Positions 48,660-58,323 of a stretch of DNA of 64,000 bases are shown here, piece by piece. The position numbers and the translations under genes are program-made. The stretch is from Thermococcus sp. MV5 (GTDB lineage Archaea; Methanobacteriota_B; Thermococci; Thermococcales; Thermococcaceae). Each line of letters starts with the position of its first letter. Within the stretch, counting starts at the first letter, position 1. A model generated the notes under the pieces. That model was not told where the DNA came from. It ran no database searches and saw only the letters and a program-made list of their open reading frames with translations. The stretch covers positions 236,418-300,417 of the forward strand of contig NZ_SNUE01000004.1 in NCBI RefSeq assembly GCF_012027425.1, read 5' to 3'.

Positions 48660-49664
48660 ATGATGAAGCTTTTGGTTACTGGTGGTGCAGGGTTCATAGG
48701 GAGTAACTTCATCAGGTACATATTGGAGAACCATGAGGACTGGGAAGTCATAAATCTGGACAAGCTTGGGTATGGTTCAAATTTGGCAAATTTGAAGGAT
48801 ATTGAAGATGATCCGCGATATACTTTTGTTAAAGGGGATATAAACGATTATGAGCTTGTTTCAAGGCTTATTAAGGAAGTTGATGCTGTTGTTAACTTCG
48901 CAGCCGAGAGCCATGTGGATAGGAGCATCTCAAACCCCTATGCATTTATTGAGAGCAACGTTCTTGGCGTGTACACTATACTTGAAGCGATAAGAAAAGA
49001 GAATCCAGAGATTCGTTTAGTTCACGTGGGCACAGACGAGGTATATGGAGATATAGAGGAAGGATCATTTACTGAGGAAGATAGCCTGATGCCCTCCTCC
49101 CCATATTCTGCAAGCAAAGCCGCAGGAGATATGCTTGTCTTGGGCCATGCTAGGACATACAACCTAAACGCTTCCATAACGAGGTGTACCAACAACTACG
49201 GCCCATATCAGTTCCCTGAAAAACTCATCCCAAAGACGATAATTAGAGCAAGCATGGGCTTGAAGATACCCATCTACGGCACTGGTGAGAACGTTAGGGA
49301 CTGGCTATACGTTCTGGATCACTGTGAAGCGGTTGAGCTTGTATTAGAGATGGGTGAGAGGAGGGAAGTTTATAACATTTCAGCTGGAGAGGAGAAGACC
49401 AACCTTGAAGTTGTGAAAACCATCTTAAAGCTCATGGGTAAAGGTGAAGATTTGATTGAGTTTGTTGAAGACAGGCCCGGTCACGATATCCGGTATAGCT
49501 TAGACTCAACCAAGATTAGGGAACAGCTTGGCTGGAGGCCAAGGCATAAATTCGAGGAAGGAATCAAAAAGACCGTCGAGTGGTATATGAACAATGAGTG
49601 GTGGTGGAGGCCGTTAGTTGATGAAAAAGTTCTTCACCCGACGCCATGGAAGCTGAGGTGGTAA
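48660..49664 (+). CDS. rmlB: dTDP-glucose 4,6-dehydratase
   Basis: 334 residues. NAD motif TGGAGFIGSNFIRYIL (7-22), DKLGYGSNLANLKDIEDDPRY, FAAESHVDRSI, the catalytic TDE in HVGTDEVYGDIEEG and YSASK are all diagnostic of RmlB. Converts dTDP-glucose to the 4-keto-6-deoxy sugar. Two ATGs in tandem (48660, 48663) after GGTGGT; the second is the better spaced. Confidence 0.93.
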   Translation: MMKLLVTGGAGFIGSNFIRYILENHEDWEVINLDKLGYGSNLANLKDIEDDPRYTFVKGDINDYELVSRLIKEVDAVVNFAAESHVDRSISNPYAFIESNVLGVYTILEAIRKENPEIRLVHVGTDEVYGDIEEGSFTEEDSLMPSSPYSASKAAGDMLVLGHARTYNLNASITRCTNNYGPYQFPEKLIPKTIIRASMGLKIPIYGTGENVRDWLYVLDHCEAVELVLEMGERREVYNISAGEEKTNLEVVKTILKLMGKGEDLIEFVEDRPGHDIRYSLDSTKIREQLGWRPRHKFEEGIKKTVEWYMNNEWWWRPLVDEKVLHPTPWKLRW

Positions 49665-49713
49665 TCGAGAAATTTAAATGAAGATATTAACAAGATATAT
49701 ACGGTGAGAAAAA

Positions 49714-49896
49714 ATGCCCATCATTGTTGAGGCTGTTTATGAAAATGGTGTCTTTAAGCCTTTAAAGAAATTAAAGCTAAAAAATGGCCAAAAAGTCAAA
49801 ATTAGAATTGAGTTAGATGTATCTAAGTATTATGGAGTATTCGGAAAAGCTTCTGCAAAAGAATTAAAAGAACTAGAAGAGGAGGCTCAAATGTGA
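49714..49896 (+). CDS. DUF104-type antitoxin
   Basis: 60 residues: [31 protein letters not shown], then a short helix. Same architecture as the antitoxin at 26027. ATG after GGTGAGAAAA; the stop overlaps the PIN gene ATG region (TGTGA). Inserted between rmlB and rmlC. An AATTTAAAT TATA-like stretch lies at 49671-49679. Confidence 0.75.
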   Translation: MPIIVEAVYENGVFKPLKKLKLKNGQKVKIRIELDVSKYYGVFGKASAKELKELEEEAQM

Positions 49897-50339
49897 TATT
49901 TGTTGATACAAATATATTTTACAATTTTCTTTTTGAAACTGAACTTAGTCCAAGAGCAAAAGAGATTATTGAGATGCCTTATGAACTTGTTACATCATTT
50001 ACTGTTCTGAATGAGCTTGTTTATATTATTATTAGGAAACTTACCGAAAGGAGGTATGGGATAAGGAACTATTTTGATTTCAGAAAATTTATCTCTGAAA
50101 AGGGTTACGAACCCTTCAAAGAGGATTTAAAAGTTATATTTGGGTTACTTGATGAAAGGAGTATTGCAATCTTGCCTGACTATCAAGAGGTCAGTGAATG
50201 GAGGAAAGTTATGGAAAAGTACAAACTCCTATCCAATGATGCGTTAATTGCAATAACTTGCAGGCACTATGGGATAAACACACTGGCAACCTTTGATGGG
50301 GATTTTAAACGGGTTGATTTTCTTGAAGTTGTGCCATGA
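49893..50339 (+). CDS. PIN-domain RNase toxin
   Basis: 148 residues, start GTG (overlapping the antitoxin stop). Catalytic acids: D5 in [13 protein letters not shown]41 in VLNELVYI, D111 in [15 protein letters not shown] and D121 in ATFDGDF. It is complete. Partner of the DUF104 antitoxin and probably co-transcribed with the rhamnose genes; rmlC begins ten bases later. Confidence 0.82.
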   Translation: MIFVDTNIFYNFLFETELSPRAKEIIEMPYELVTSFTVLNELVYIIIRKLTERRYGIRNYFDFRKFISEKGYEPFKEDLKVIFGLLDERSIAILPDYQEVSEWRKVMEKYKLLSNDALIAITCRHYGINTLATFDGDFKRVDFLEVVP

Positions 50340-50349
50340 GGTGGTAGCA

Positions 50350-50907
50350 ATGCCCTTCGAATTTAAAAGGTTGGAAATCCCAGATGTGATTTTAATTAAG
50401 CCTAAGGTCTTTGAGGATGAGAGGGGCTTTTTCATGGAAACTTACAAAAAACCAGATTTTGAAAAAGCTGGGATAAAAGGTGATTTTGTTCAGGATAATC
50501 ATTCAAAGTCAAAGTACGGGGTTTTGAGAGGTTTGCACTTTCAGAGAGAGCCTTATGCTCAGGCCAAAATAGTGAGGTGCATTAGAGGAGTTATCTACGA
50601 TGTCGCTGTTGATTTAAGGAAAAATTCGCCAAACTTTGGGAAATACGTTGGGGTTATTCTTTCGGAATTCAATAAATATCAGCTCTACATTCCGAGGGGA
50701 TTTGCTCATGGGTTTGTTGTGCTTAGTGATGTTGCCGAAGTTGCTTACAAGGTTGATAACGTCTATGCTCCGGATTATGAGAGTGGCCTTATATGGAATG
50801 ATCCGGATGTTAATATTCAGTGGCCCGTCGATGAGCCAATAGTTTCTCCAAAGGATCAGAAATGGCCAACTTTGAAAGAGCTAATTGGGAGAGGCGAGCT
50901 GTTTTGA
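50350..50907 (+). CDS. rmlC: dTDP-4-dehydrorhamnose 3,5-epimerase
   Basis: 185 residues from the ATG at 50350 (GGTGGTAGCA upstream). Cupin fold with FEDERGFFMETYKKPDF, QDNHSKSKYGVLRGLHFQREPYAQAKIVRC and IPRGFAHGFVVLSD; the catalytic His is in LRGLHF. Third step of dTDP-L-rhamnose synthesis. Nothing abnormal. Confidence 0.92.
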   Translation: MPFEFKRLEIPDVILIKPKVFEDERGFFMETYKKPDFEKAGIKGDFVQDNHSKSKYGVLRGLHFQREPYAQAKIVRCIRGVIYDVAVDLRKNSPNFGKYVGVILSEFNKYQLYIPRGFAHGFVVLSDVAEVAYKVDNVYAPDYESGLIWNDPDVNIQWPVDEPIVSPKDQKWPTLKELIGRGELF

Positions 50908-51020
50908 TGTGGCGAAAGATTACTGGAATTCTAGGATTTTATTGGGAATGAAAAGTACAGCTGATTTTGCGTAATCTTTTTAGTCTTTAGTTATTATTAA
51001 GGGATGCGGGGGGTGAAAAT

Positions 51021-51218
51021 GTGGGTAAAGTTGTGATCACACTTAATGTTCCGGATGGTATGGAGGAAATCATTAAGTCCGTCCTTGAGAAAGAAGCGAG
51101 AGTTATTATAAGGAAATTGGCAAAAACAGATTTTAAGAATACATTTGGGATTTTAAAGGGGAAAAGGAAAAGTGTTGATGAAATTGAGGCTGATATTTAT
51201 GACGAGTGGGAAGTTTAG
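51021..51218 (+). CDS. VapB-like antitoxin
   Basis: 65 residues, GTG start after GGGTGAAAAT. VITLNVPDGMEEIIKSVLEKEARVIIRKLAK and KNTFGILKGKRKSVDEIEADIYDEWEV, the latter a common toxin-wrapping tail of archaeal VapB proteins. Overlaps the start of a broken PIN gene by 20 bases. Confidence 0.6.
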   Translation: MGKVVITLNVPDGMEEIIKSVLEKEARVIIRKLAKTDFKNTFGILKGKRKSVDEIEADIYDEWEV

Positions 51219-51380
51219 GTTCTTCATTGACAGCAATGTTATACTGAATTATTTTTATGAAGATGAGAACGCGAGAGAAATAATAGAGATTGCAGAAAGG
51301 CGTGTGAGAAGGAAGGAATTATCCTAATTGAAAGCAAAGAGAAGCTCGATGAAATAATTGGTTCCGGTGACTCAAAATGA
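51199..51380 (+). pseudogene. PIN toxin 5' fragment and unrelated 3' scrap
   Basis: ATG at 51199 opens KFRFFIDSNVILNYFYEDENAREIIEIAE, the first PIN strand and helix, and stops at 51327. A shifted frame then reads GIILIESKEKLDEIIGSGDSK to a stop overlapping the rmlD ATG. Most of the toxin is deleted; the antitoxin remains. Confidence 0.65.
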
Positions 51381-52228
51381 GGGTTGCAGTAATCGGTGCA
51401 AACGGACAGCTTGGGACGGATTTAGTTGAAGTCTTTGGAGGAGAAGCAATACCCTTGACTCATAAAGACTTAGATGTCACTGATTTTGAGAGCTTAAAAA
51501 TTTTGAAAGATCTTAAACCCGATGTTATAGTTAATACAGCCGCACATGTTAGGGTTGATGATGCTGAACTTTATCCAGAGAAAGCGTTTCAAGTTAATGC
51601 AATTGGAGCTTTAAACGTTGCAAGGATAGCCAACGAAATTGGTGCTATTAATGTTTACATCAGCACGGATTACGTTTTTGACGGAACTAAGGGAGACCCT
51701 TACACTGAGGAAGATGTTCCGAATCCGTTGAATGTTTATGGCCTTAGCAAATATGCTGGAGAAATTTTTACGAGGAATTATTCTCGGAAGTACTACATCA
51801 TCAGGGTTGCGAGTTTGTATGGAAAGGCTGGAGCGAGTGGCAAAGGTGGAAACTTCGTTGAGTTCATGATTCAAAAGGCCAAGAAAGGAGAGGAGATTAG
51901 GGTTGTTGATGGCATGTTCATGAGTCCAACTTATACTAAAGATGTTGCTATGACTTTGAAGGAGTTTTTAAAGCTAAAGCCAGAGCTTGGAGTCTATCAC
52001 ATGGTGAATGAAGGCTACTGCAGTTGGTATGAGTTCACTAAGGCAATATTTGAAATTTTAGGCTGGGGGATTGAAGTGAAGCCTATAAAGGCGGGTGAGC
52101 TGAAGAGGTTAGCAAAGAGGCCCCAATTCTCAGCGTTAAAGAATAAAAAACTGGAAAAGCTTGGGTTGAAAATGAAGTACTGGAAAGATGCTTTGAGAGA
52201 TTATTTGAAGGAGAAGGGATATCTCTAA
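51377..52228 (+). CDS. rmlD: dTDP-4-dehydrorhamnose reductase
   Basis: 283 residues. NAD(P) motif GANGQLGTDL (8-17), NTAAHVRVDDAE, ISTDYVFDGTKGDPYTEEDVPNPLNVYGLSKYAGE with YxxxK. Final reduction to dTDP-L-rhamnose. ATG at 51377 with GGTGACTCAAA upstream, within the end of the PIN scrap. Confidence 0.92.
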   Translation: MRVAVIGANGQLGTDLVEVFGGEAIPLTHKDLDVTDFESLKILKDLKPDVIVNTAAHVRVDDAELYPEKAFQVNAIGALNVARIANEIGAINVYISTDYVFDGTKGDPYTEEDVPNPLNVYGLSKYAGEIFTRNYSRKYYIIRVASLYGKAGASGKGGNFVEFMIQKAKKGEEIRVVDGMFMSPTYTKDVAMTLKEFLKLKPELGVYHMVNEGYCSWYEFTKAIFEILGWGIEVKPIKAGELKRLAKRPQFSALKNKKLEKLGLKMKYWKDALRDYLKEKGYL

Positions 52229-52413
52229 ATGCCTTTGGATGAAGGGGCCTTGCCCCTTGAACCCCGTTCTATCCTCTTTATCTCAGCACTTCGCGCCGCA
52301 TAATTAAGAGAAAACCAAATTAAAAACTATAAGTGAGAGGAACTTCACCCCAAAACTAAAAAGTAAAAAAAGCTATAGATAACAGCACTTATGAGTGAAC
52401 GGAGGAAGTATTT
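52229..52413. other. Intergenic region after rmlD
   Basis: AAGGGGC-CTT-GCCCCTT (52242-52258) can form a short hairpin but has no T-run behind it. An AACTATAAG TATA-like piece near 52327 or the A-rich CTATAGATAAC near 52373 may serve the next gene. Confidence 0.35.
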
Positions 52414-53775
52414 ATGTGCGACGTTGAAAGGTTAATATCCACAGGTGAGAACGAAGAGATTGAATTCAAGGAAAACTTTGACTTTAACGGGATAGTGGAA
52501 ACGGCGGTTGCTTTTGCTAATAAAAGGGGTGGCGTGATATTAGTTGGAGTCAGGAACAATGGGACTGTCGTTGGGGTTCAAACAGGCAGGGAAACACTGA
52601 GGGATTGGGCCAATAGGATTTCCCAGAATACCGACCCGCCAATAATACCCGAACTTGAGGTTGAAGATATTAATGGCAAAAAAGTCCTCTGCATAAAGAT
52701 TGATGAGTATCCAATAAAGCCAGTTATGTTCAGGGGCAGAGCTTATATGAGGGTCGGCAGTTCAAACAAAAGGCTGAATGCCCGAGAAATAGCAGAACTT
52801 TACTATAGGAGTATAAGGCACAGCTGGGATTATATCACAATCAGTGCAGGTTTGGAGGAGATTAATTCTGAAGCAGTTAGGGAATTTGTTGAAGTCGCAA
52901 AAAACAGAGGGAGGCTTAATGTGCTCGAAGGAGAAGATTTAGAGACAATTCTGGAAAAACTTGAGCTTGTACGTGATGGAAAGCCAACAAGGGCTTTAAT
53001 TCTCCTTTTTGGAAATGATCCTCAAAAATACTTTCCACATGCCCTCGTGAGGATTGCGAAGTTTAGGGGAAGCGAGATTGAAGACGAAATAACAATAGAT
53101 GGAAATCTCTTTAATCAAGTGGAGGAAGCTTTGAAGTTCATAAGGAAGCACATAAACATTAGGTTCAAAATTGGGGAGAAAGCACAGAGAGAAGAGCTCT
53201 GGGACTACCCTCCCGAAGCGCTGAGGGAAGCTGTGATTAATGCCATTGCGCACAGGGACTACGCAGAACCTGATGAGATACAGATAAAGATATTCAACGA
53301 TAGAATAATATTTTGGAATCCCGGAGGGTTGCCTTTTGAGTTGAAGATTGAAGATTTGTACAGGCCCCATCCTTCGAGACCGAGAAACAAGCTTATTGCT
53401 AAGGTCTTCTACTATTTTGGCTACATTGAAAAGTGGGGCAGTGGCATAGAGAGGATTCTGAGAGCATTAAGGGAGTATAATCTGCCAGAGCCCAAGTTTG
53501 AGGAGGTTTTTGGAGGATTTCAGGTCACATTTTACAAGGACATTTACACTGAAGAACATTTGAGAGAGCTGGGGCTAAATGACAGACAGATTAGAGCAGT
53601 ACTTTATGTAAAGGAGAAAGGCAGCATAACAAATAAGGAGTATCAAGAGTTATGTAAGGTTTCAAGAATAACAGCTACGAGAGATTTAAGCGAGCTTGTT
53701 GAGAAGGGTATTTTGATGAGAGTTGGAAGAGGCAAAAGAGGAATAAAATACGTGATTCAAATGATGCAAAAATGA
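52414..53775 (+). CDS. AlbA_2 (Schlafen-type) / HATPase_c_4 protein
   Basis: 453 residues. AlbA_2 LISTGENEEIEFKENFDFNGIVETAVAFANKRGGVILVGVRNNGTVVG; ATPase-like ALREAVINAIAHRDYAEPDEIQIKIFNDRIIFWNPGGLPFEL and KVFYYFGYIEKWGSGIERIL; winged helix QIRAVLYVKEKGSITNKEYQELCKVSRITATRDLSELVEKGIL. Closest to the 38106 gene. Lies 42 bases before the flippase; this intact junction is the template for the remnants in the island. Confidence 0.82.
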   Translation: MCDVERLISTGENEEIEFKENFDFNGIVETAVAFANKRGGVILVGVRNNGTVVGVQTGRETLRDWANRISQNTDPPIIPELEVEDINGKKVLCIKIDEYPIKPVMFRGRAYMRVGSSNKRLNAREIAELYYRSIRHSWDYITISAGLEEINSEAVREFVEVAKNRGRLNVLEGEDLETILEKLELVRDGKPTRALILLFGNDPQKYFPHALVRIAKFRGSEIEDEITIDGNLFNQVEEALKFIRKHINIRFKIGEKAQREELWDYPPEALREAVINAIAHRDYAEPDEIQIKIFNDRIIFWNPGGLPFELKIEDLYRPHPSRPRNKLIAKVFYYFGYIEKWGSGIERILRALREYNLPEPKFEEVFGGFQVTFYKDIYTEEHLRELGLNDRQIRAVLYVKEKGSITNKEYQELCKVSRITATRDLSELVEKGILMRVGRGKRGIKYVIQMMQK

Positions 53776-53805
53776 AGCAAGAATGATGCAAAAGATGCAA
53801 AAAAG
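53760..53805 (+). repeat. Tandem ATG(A)TGCAA units between AlbA_2 and flippase
   Basis: ATGATGCAAAA, ATGAAGCAAGA, ATGATGCAAAAG, ATGCAAAAAAGG in a row, an ~11-bp period like the GAGTCAA units at 39429-39466. Confidence 0.6.
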
Positions 53806-53817
53806 GTGATGATCCCT

Positions 53818-55347
53818 ATGAGCGAGGCAAGCAAAGCTCTGCAGAAGATTGCAAGGGGAACCGGAATTGTTTTTGCGGGAACAATGATTTCAATGTTTTT
53901 TGGGTTTTTGAGTAGAGCAATAATAGCCAGGTATTTTACGACTTCGGAATATGGAGTTTTTAATCTGGCTTTGACTGTTTTGAGCATTGCGCTTGTTATT
54001 GCTACTCTTGGATTCCAGAATGCCCTCCCAAGGGAGGTTGCATTTTATAAGGAGAAAGAACCTTCAAGAGTTAGGGATTTGATTTCTACGGCTTTGATAA
54101 TCGTTGTTGTAAACAGTTTAATTTGGACGGCAATTCTATTCTTAGAAGCGGGAAGTATTTCTCAAGTTTTTGATGAAGCAAGGCTAGCTTACGCTTTGAA
54201 AATAATGGCTTTTGCTTTGCCGTTTTCAGCCTTAATTGGAACGATGATCTCAATTTCAAGAGGTTTTGGAAGAGTTAGAGAGCAGGTGTATTTTCAGAAT
54301 ATACTTTACCCGATATTGTGGTTAATATTCGTTTTATCTTTGACTATCCTTAACCTTCCGTTTGCCTCCATATTTTATGTTTATCTCTTGGCTCAATCTC
54401 TGAAATTTTTTGTTTTAATTTTTGAAGTTTACAGAATTAAACTCTTTGAGCTTAAGTTTTCTTTTGACTTAAAGCTTGGGAAAGAATTGGTTGTCTTTTC
54501 TCTCCCGCTCATGTTCGTTGGAATCCTGAATTTTTTAATGACATGGACAGATACGCTGATGCTTGGTTATTATAAATCTTCCGAAGTAGTCGGACTTTAC
54601 AGTGCTGCTTCTCCTTTAGCGAGGTTGATACCCATATTCTTGAACTCTGCAGGAATCCTCTATGCACCAATAGTTACTTCACTATATGCTCAGGGAAAGA
54701 TTAAAGAGATGGGTAAGGTTTATCAAATTCTCACTAAGTGGATATTTTTATTAACACTTCCAATCTTCAGCGTGATGTTTCTCTTCCCTGAAGCTACTAT
54801 ATTATTCATTTTTGGGGAAAAATATATTTCAGCGGCTCCAGCGCTTCAGATTTTAGCTTTAGGTTTCATGTTTCACACATTTTTGGGACTGAATGGGTTA
54901 ACCTTAGTTGTTATTGGACAGCCGAAACTTAACATGATTGGAGATACGTTTGCAGTTGTTTCTAATGTTGTTCTGAACGTTCTTTTAATACCAAAGTATG
55001 GAATAGTTGGAGCGGCTGTGGCGACTGCTGTTTCCTATTTTGTTGCTAATGTGTTTAGGTCGTTCTGGCTCTATCAAAAGACAAAGATTCATCCTTTCAG
55101 CTGGAATTATGTGAAGCCTTTAGCTATTAGTTTTGTTTTGTTAGGGTTAGTTAAGAATTTACACTTAAAAGTACTAAATATATGGTATGCGATTCCGGTT
55201 TTAGTCGTATTCTTGGCAGTTTACTTCTTCTTAGTTTTGCTTAGTAGGAGTGTTGATAAGGAAGATGTTGAGCTGTTTTTAGCAATAGAGAAGAGATTGG
55301 GGATAAATTTGGAAATAATAAAGAAAATTTTAAGGAGGTTTGTTTGA
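53818..55347 (+). CDS. Polysaccharide flippase (Wzx/MOP superfamily), complete
   Basis: 509 residues, about 12-14 membrane helices. Opens with MSEASKALQKIARGTGIVFA, then SRAIIARYFTTSEYGVFNLALTVLSIALVIATLGF; GLNGLTLVVIGQPKLNMIGD and IPKYGIVGAAVATAVSYF are typical later segments. ATG at 53818 with GGTGATGATCCCT upstream (ATG 53809 is possible). Moves lipid-linked glycans across the membrane. Its first ~100-200 bases are the source-like sequence for the remnants elsewhere in the window. Confidence 0.88.
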   Translation: MSEASKALQKIARGTGIVFAGTMISMFFGFLSRAIIARYFTTSEYGVFNLALTVLSIALVIATLGFQNALPREVAFYKEKEPSRVRDLISTALIIVVVNSLIWTAILFLEAGSISQVFDEARLAYALKIMAFALPFSALIGTMISISRGFGRVREQVYFQNILYPILWLIFVLSLTILNLPFASIFYVYLLAQSLKFFVLIFEVYRIKLFELKFSFDLKLGKELVVFSLPLMFVGILNFLMTWTDTLMLGYYKSSEVVGLYSAASPLARLIPIFLNSAGILYAPIVTSLYAQGKIKEMGKVYQILTKWIFLLTLPIFSVMFLFPEATILFIFGEKYISAAPALQILALGFMFHTFLGLNGLTLVVIGQPKLNMIGDTFAVVSNVVLNVLLIPKYGIVGAAVATAVSYFVANVFRSFWLYQKTKIHPFSWNYVKPLAISFVLLGLVKNLHLKVLNIWYAIPVLVVFLAVYFFLVLLSRSVDKEDVELFLAIEKRLGINLEIIKKILRRFV

Positions 55348-55373
55348 GAACATTAGGTGGGAGGGAAAATAGC

Positions 55374-56782
55374 ATGATACCTGAGTCTATAATAAATGTT
55401 GCTAAGAACATTGTGAAAAGGAATAAGCTCACAAAAAAGTTTGCACTTAAACTTTATAACAAATATACAGAACGAAATGCCAAGAAAGAGTTCTACTCAA
55501 GAATTAGGAACATAGACACAGATAAGTATGTTGATACGTCAAATAAGCCCGATGTAAACGTAATTATTTTAATGGTAGACTGTCTTAGGTATTCTAATTT
55601 ATCATTCACTAGATATCACAGAGAAACAACGCCATTTCTAGATTCTCTAAAAGTAAAATTTAGAGCTGTTTCTGCTGCACCATGGACGTATCCATCAGTA
55701 GCATCCATTCTGACAGGATTCTATCCTCACAATCACAATGCCTACATTCATAATAAGATCAAAAATTTTGACACTCTTAAGGGTTTCAAACCAATTAGGA
55801 AAAGCGTGCTGACTTTATCTGAAATACTCTTTGCGCTTGGTTATGATATATATTTTGGAACAGCAATTGATGTTGCGAGCTATCCTCTAAAAGGTAGGGT
55901 TATTCCTAAGCGTTATCCAGGTAATGCTCCAGCTGAAGATCTACTAAATGACTTAAAAAAATGGATGTCAAAAAGAAAAAAGCCGTTCTTTGCATATTTG
56001 CATATTGGAGATGTTCATGAACCGTTAGCACCACCAGAAAAATTTAGGAATTACTTTGGAGAAGTAAAAGATATTCCAAATATAGAAAGATGGGACTTCA
56101 GAAGACCTGAAGAACAAAAAGGAGAGAGTTTGAAGAATATAGAATAAACAGAATGTTGCTTTATGACAACACGCTTAGATACGTTGATTATGCAATAGAG
56201 CAGTTTTATTCTTTCCTTGAAGATTCTGGATTGTTAGACTCAACAATTCTTGTTATTACAGCAGATCATGGAGAAGAATTTTGGGAGCATGCAAAATTAG
56301 AAGCAGAGAATTTCTACGATCCTAGGGGCTATTATGGTGTGGGCCATGGACATAATGTTTTCAATGAAATTATTGAAGTGCCTATTTTGCTTGATGGTGC
56401 AGTTAAAAACCGCGGAAATTATACTGAAAACAGAGTTAGTTCCGTTGATATAACTCCTACGATTTTAGATTTGTTGGGTGTTTCTCATAGTCTAACTTTT
56501 GATGGGCAAAACTTGTTTGAGGTTAAAAACAAGAAAAGGCCTTTGCTCTCCGAGGCCGCTGGTTATGGTTATGAGAAAAAGGCTTTAATTGTAGGAAGGT
56601 ATAAGCTCATATACTCTCCAGATGATGGTGTTCAGTGGCTCTTTGACCTTAAGAAAGATCCGTTTGAACAGCATCCTATCAAAGATAAGGAAGTTACATC
56701 AATATTTGTGGACAAATTGAATAAAATGCTCAGAGAAGATGAAAGGAAGAAATTGAGAACAATACTTGACAGGAAGTTCTAA
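55374..56782 (+). pseudogene. Sulfatase-like (alkaline phosphatase superfamily) gene with one frameshift
   Basis: Frame one runs from MIPESIINVAKN through VNVIILMVDCLRYSNLSFTRY, APWTYPSVASILTGFYPHNHNAY and FFAYLHIGDVHEPLAPP to a stop at 56145. Frame two continues EFEEYRINRMLLYDNTLRYV, VITADHGEEFWEH, VGHGHNVFNEIIEVPIL to 56782. The slip falls in the AACAAAAAGGAGAG run near 56118. Apart from that single shift all metal-site segments remain. Either a recent mutation, a sequencing error in an A-run, or programmed slippage. The nucleophile position has Thr/Ser, not the Cys of true sulfatases. Confidence 0.75.
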
Positions 56783-58323
56783 ATTTTGCCTTTGAGTTTT
56801 AGGTTTTTGATTGCTTTTTTGAGTTTTTCATCTTCTTGTTTTTTCTCGTAGTAGCTCGGGTCAACATATTTTGGTTTTCTCTTTGCAAATTCTGAGTCTT
56901 CTTCAAAAATTTCCATTAACACTCTTCCATCCATATCATTTGGTATTGGCAAGCCAAAGATGTGAAGGATTGTTGGTGCAATGTCGTAGATTTTTGCATT
57001 TTCGATTTTGTAGCCTTTTTTAATTCCTGGGCCATATGCAAAAAAGATGCCGTAGAGTCTATGGTCTCCATTTTTAAATGAAATATCAGTTAGGGTACCA
57101 ATCGGGTTATATTCTCCAATATCATACCCTTCAGACGGAATTACAATTAAATCCGGATAATATTTATCTGGTGAAGCTTCTTCATATAACTCCTCCCTTC
57201 TAAAAACTTTGTATATTGGCCTCTTTTTGGTCTTCTCGTCTACTATGTCCTCTAAGACACTTTTAATCTTTGAGATTACTACTTCTTTTTCTTCCAGCGA
57301 GAGATTTGGATTTATATATATGCCTCCAAAGGATCCTTCAGAAATACAAAATGCCACTGAGTTCTCTAAGTCAAATTTTGGAGGAGTGTAAACCTTATTA
57401 GTAATTGGCCTTAACAATTCTCTGATTTTGTCGGGTAGTTTTAGATACACTCTAGTTACACCCTTAATAATCTTGTATGATAATGAGTGGCCAGATATAG
57501 CATTTGAATTGTTAGACGATTGTAGTTTTAGGAATCCTAAATCTAGCAAAACGTTGTTTATATGTATAACACGTTCTACACCGCAAAAACCATGATCCGA
57601 AACAACAAATAAATGTATATTCTCTTTTTCAGCCTTAGTTATAACTTCTCCTAAGAAGTTGTCCAAATATTTCCAATATTCCTCTAACTCCTTAGTTCCC
57701 CAAAATATATGCTGAATTCTATCTGGGCCAACAAATACAAAAAACATTAATTTCCATGGTTTATTATTAAAAAGATACCAAAACAAGTCTACTCTCTTTT
57801 TTGTCATAACGTATAAACGCTCTATAAACTTCCTCTCTTTTCCTCTATATTTTGCCCAGTCTAATTCTATTATGTAGTCAGGAATTTTTTCTAATAACTC
57901 ACTCTTAAATTCTGATGGGTATGTGAATTCTGAATCTGTAGAAGGAGTTAGCATACCTGTAACCATGATTCCATTTATTTTGCGTGGGGGATATGTAATA
58001 GGAACATTAACAACAACCGATTTTTCAATATAATCCCACAGCTCTTTTGATATTTTGTCTTTTGAAGTATACATCGATTTGCTCCATCCATTAGAAGTAT
58101 ACTTCATCTTAATAAATCCTGGAATTCCATGTTTTTCAGGTTTTTTTCCTGTTGTCATGGAAGTCCATGCTGGAGGTGTTATTGGTGGAATAGTGCTTTC
58201 TAAAGGTCCAAATATCCCTTGTTCTTTTAGTTTCTTAAAATTTGGAAGTTTTTCTTCATTTGCCCAATTAAAGATGAGTTCCCAATCGGCACCATCAAAT
58301 CCAATAACAAGAACTTTGGTCAT
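56779..58323 (-). CDS. Type I phosphodiesterase (alkaline phosphatase superfamily)
   Basis: 514 residues. VLVIGFDGADWELIF (metal Asp), STIPPITPPAWTSMTTGKKPEKHGIPGF (Thr nucleophile), FVGPDRIQHIFW, LFVVSDHGFCGVERVIHINNVL. Same subfamily as the gene at 27592. No signal peptide is evident, so it would be cytosolic. It overlaps the stop of the convergent sulfatase-like gene by four bases. Substrate unknown; a glycan phospho- or sulfo-group is a guess from context. Confidence 0.82.
   Translation of the reverse strand: MTKVLVIGFDGADWELIFNWANEEKLPNFKKLKEQGIFGPLESTIPPITPPAWTSMTTGKKPEKHGIPGFIKMKYTSNGWSKSMYTSKDKISKELWDYIEKSVVVNVPITYPPRKINGIMVTGMLTPSTDSEFTYPSEFKSELLEKIPDYIIELDWAKYRGKERKFIERLYVMTKKRVDLFWYLFNNKPWKLMFFVFVGPDRIQHIFWGTKELEEYWKYLDNFLGEVITKAEKENIHLFVVSDHGFCGVERVIHINNVLLDLGFLKLQSSNNSNAISGHSLSYKIIKGVTRVYLKLPDKIRELLRPITNKVYTPPKFDLENSVAFCISEGSFGGIYINPNLSLEEKEVVISKIKSVLEDIVDEKTKKRPIYKVFRREELYEEASPDKYYPDLIVIPSEGYDIGEYNPIGTLTDISFKNGDHRLYGIFFAYGPGIKKGYKIENAKIYDIAPTILHIFGLPIPNDMDGRVLMEIFEEDSEFAKRKPKYVDPSYYEKKQEDEKLKKAIKNLKLKGKI

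Noticed and set aside
52242..52258. Intrinsic terminator after rmlD
   Set aside because: A 7-bp hairpin is present but no T-run follows; archaeal termination relies mainly on T-runs.
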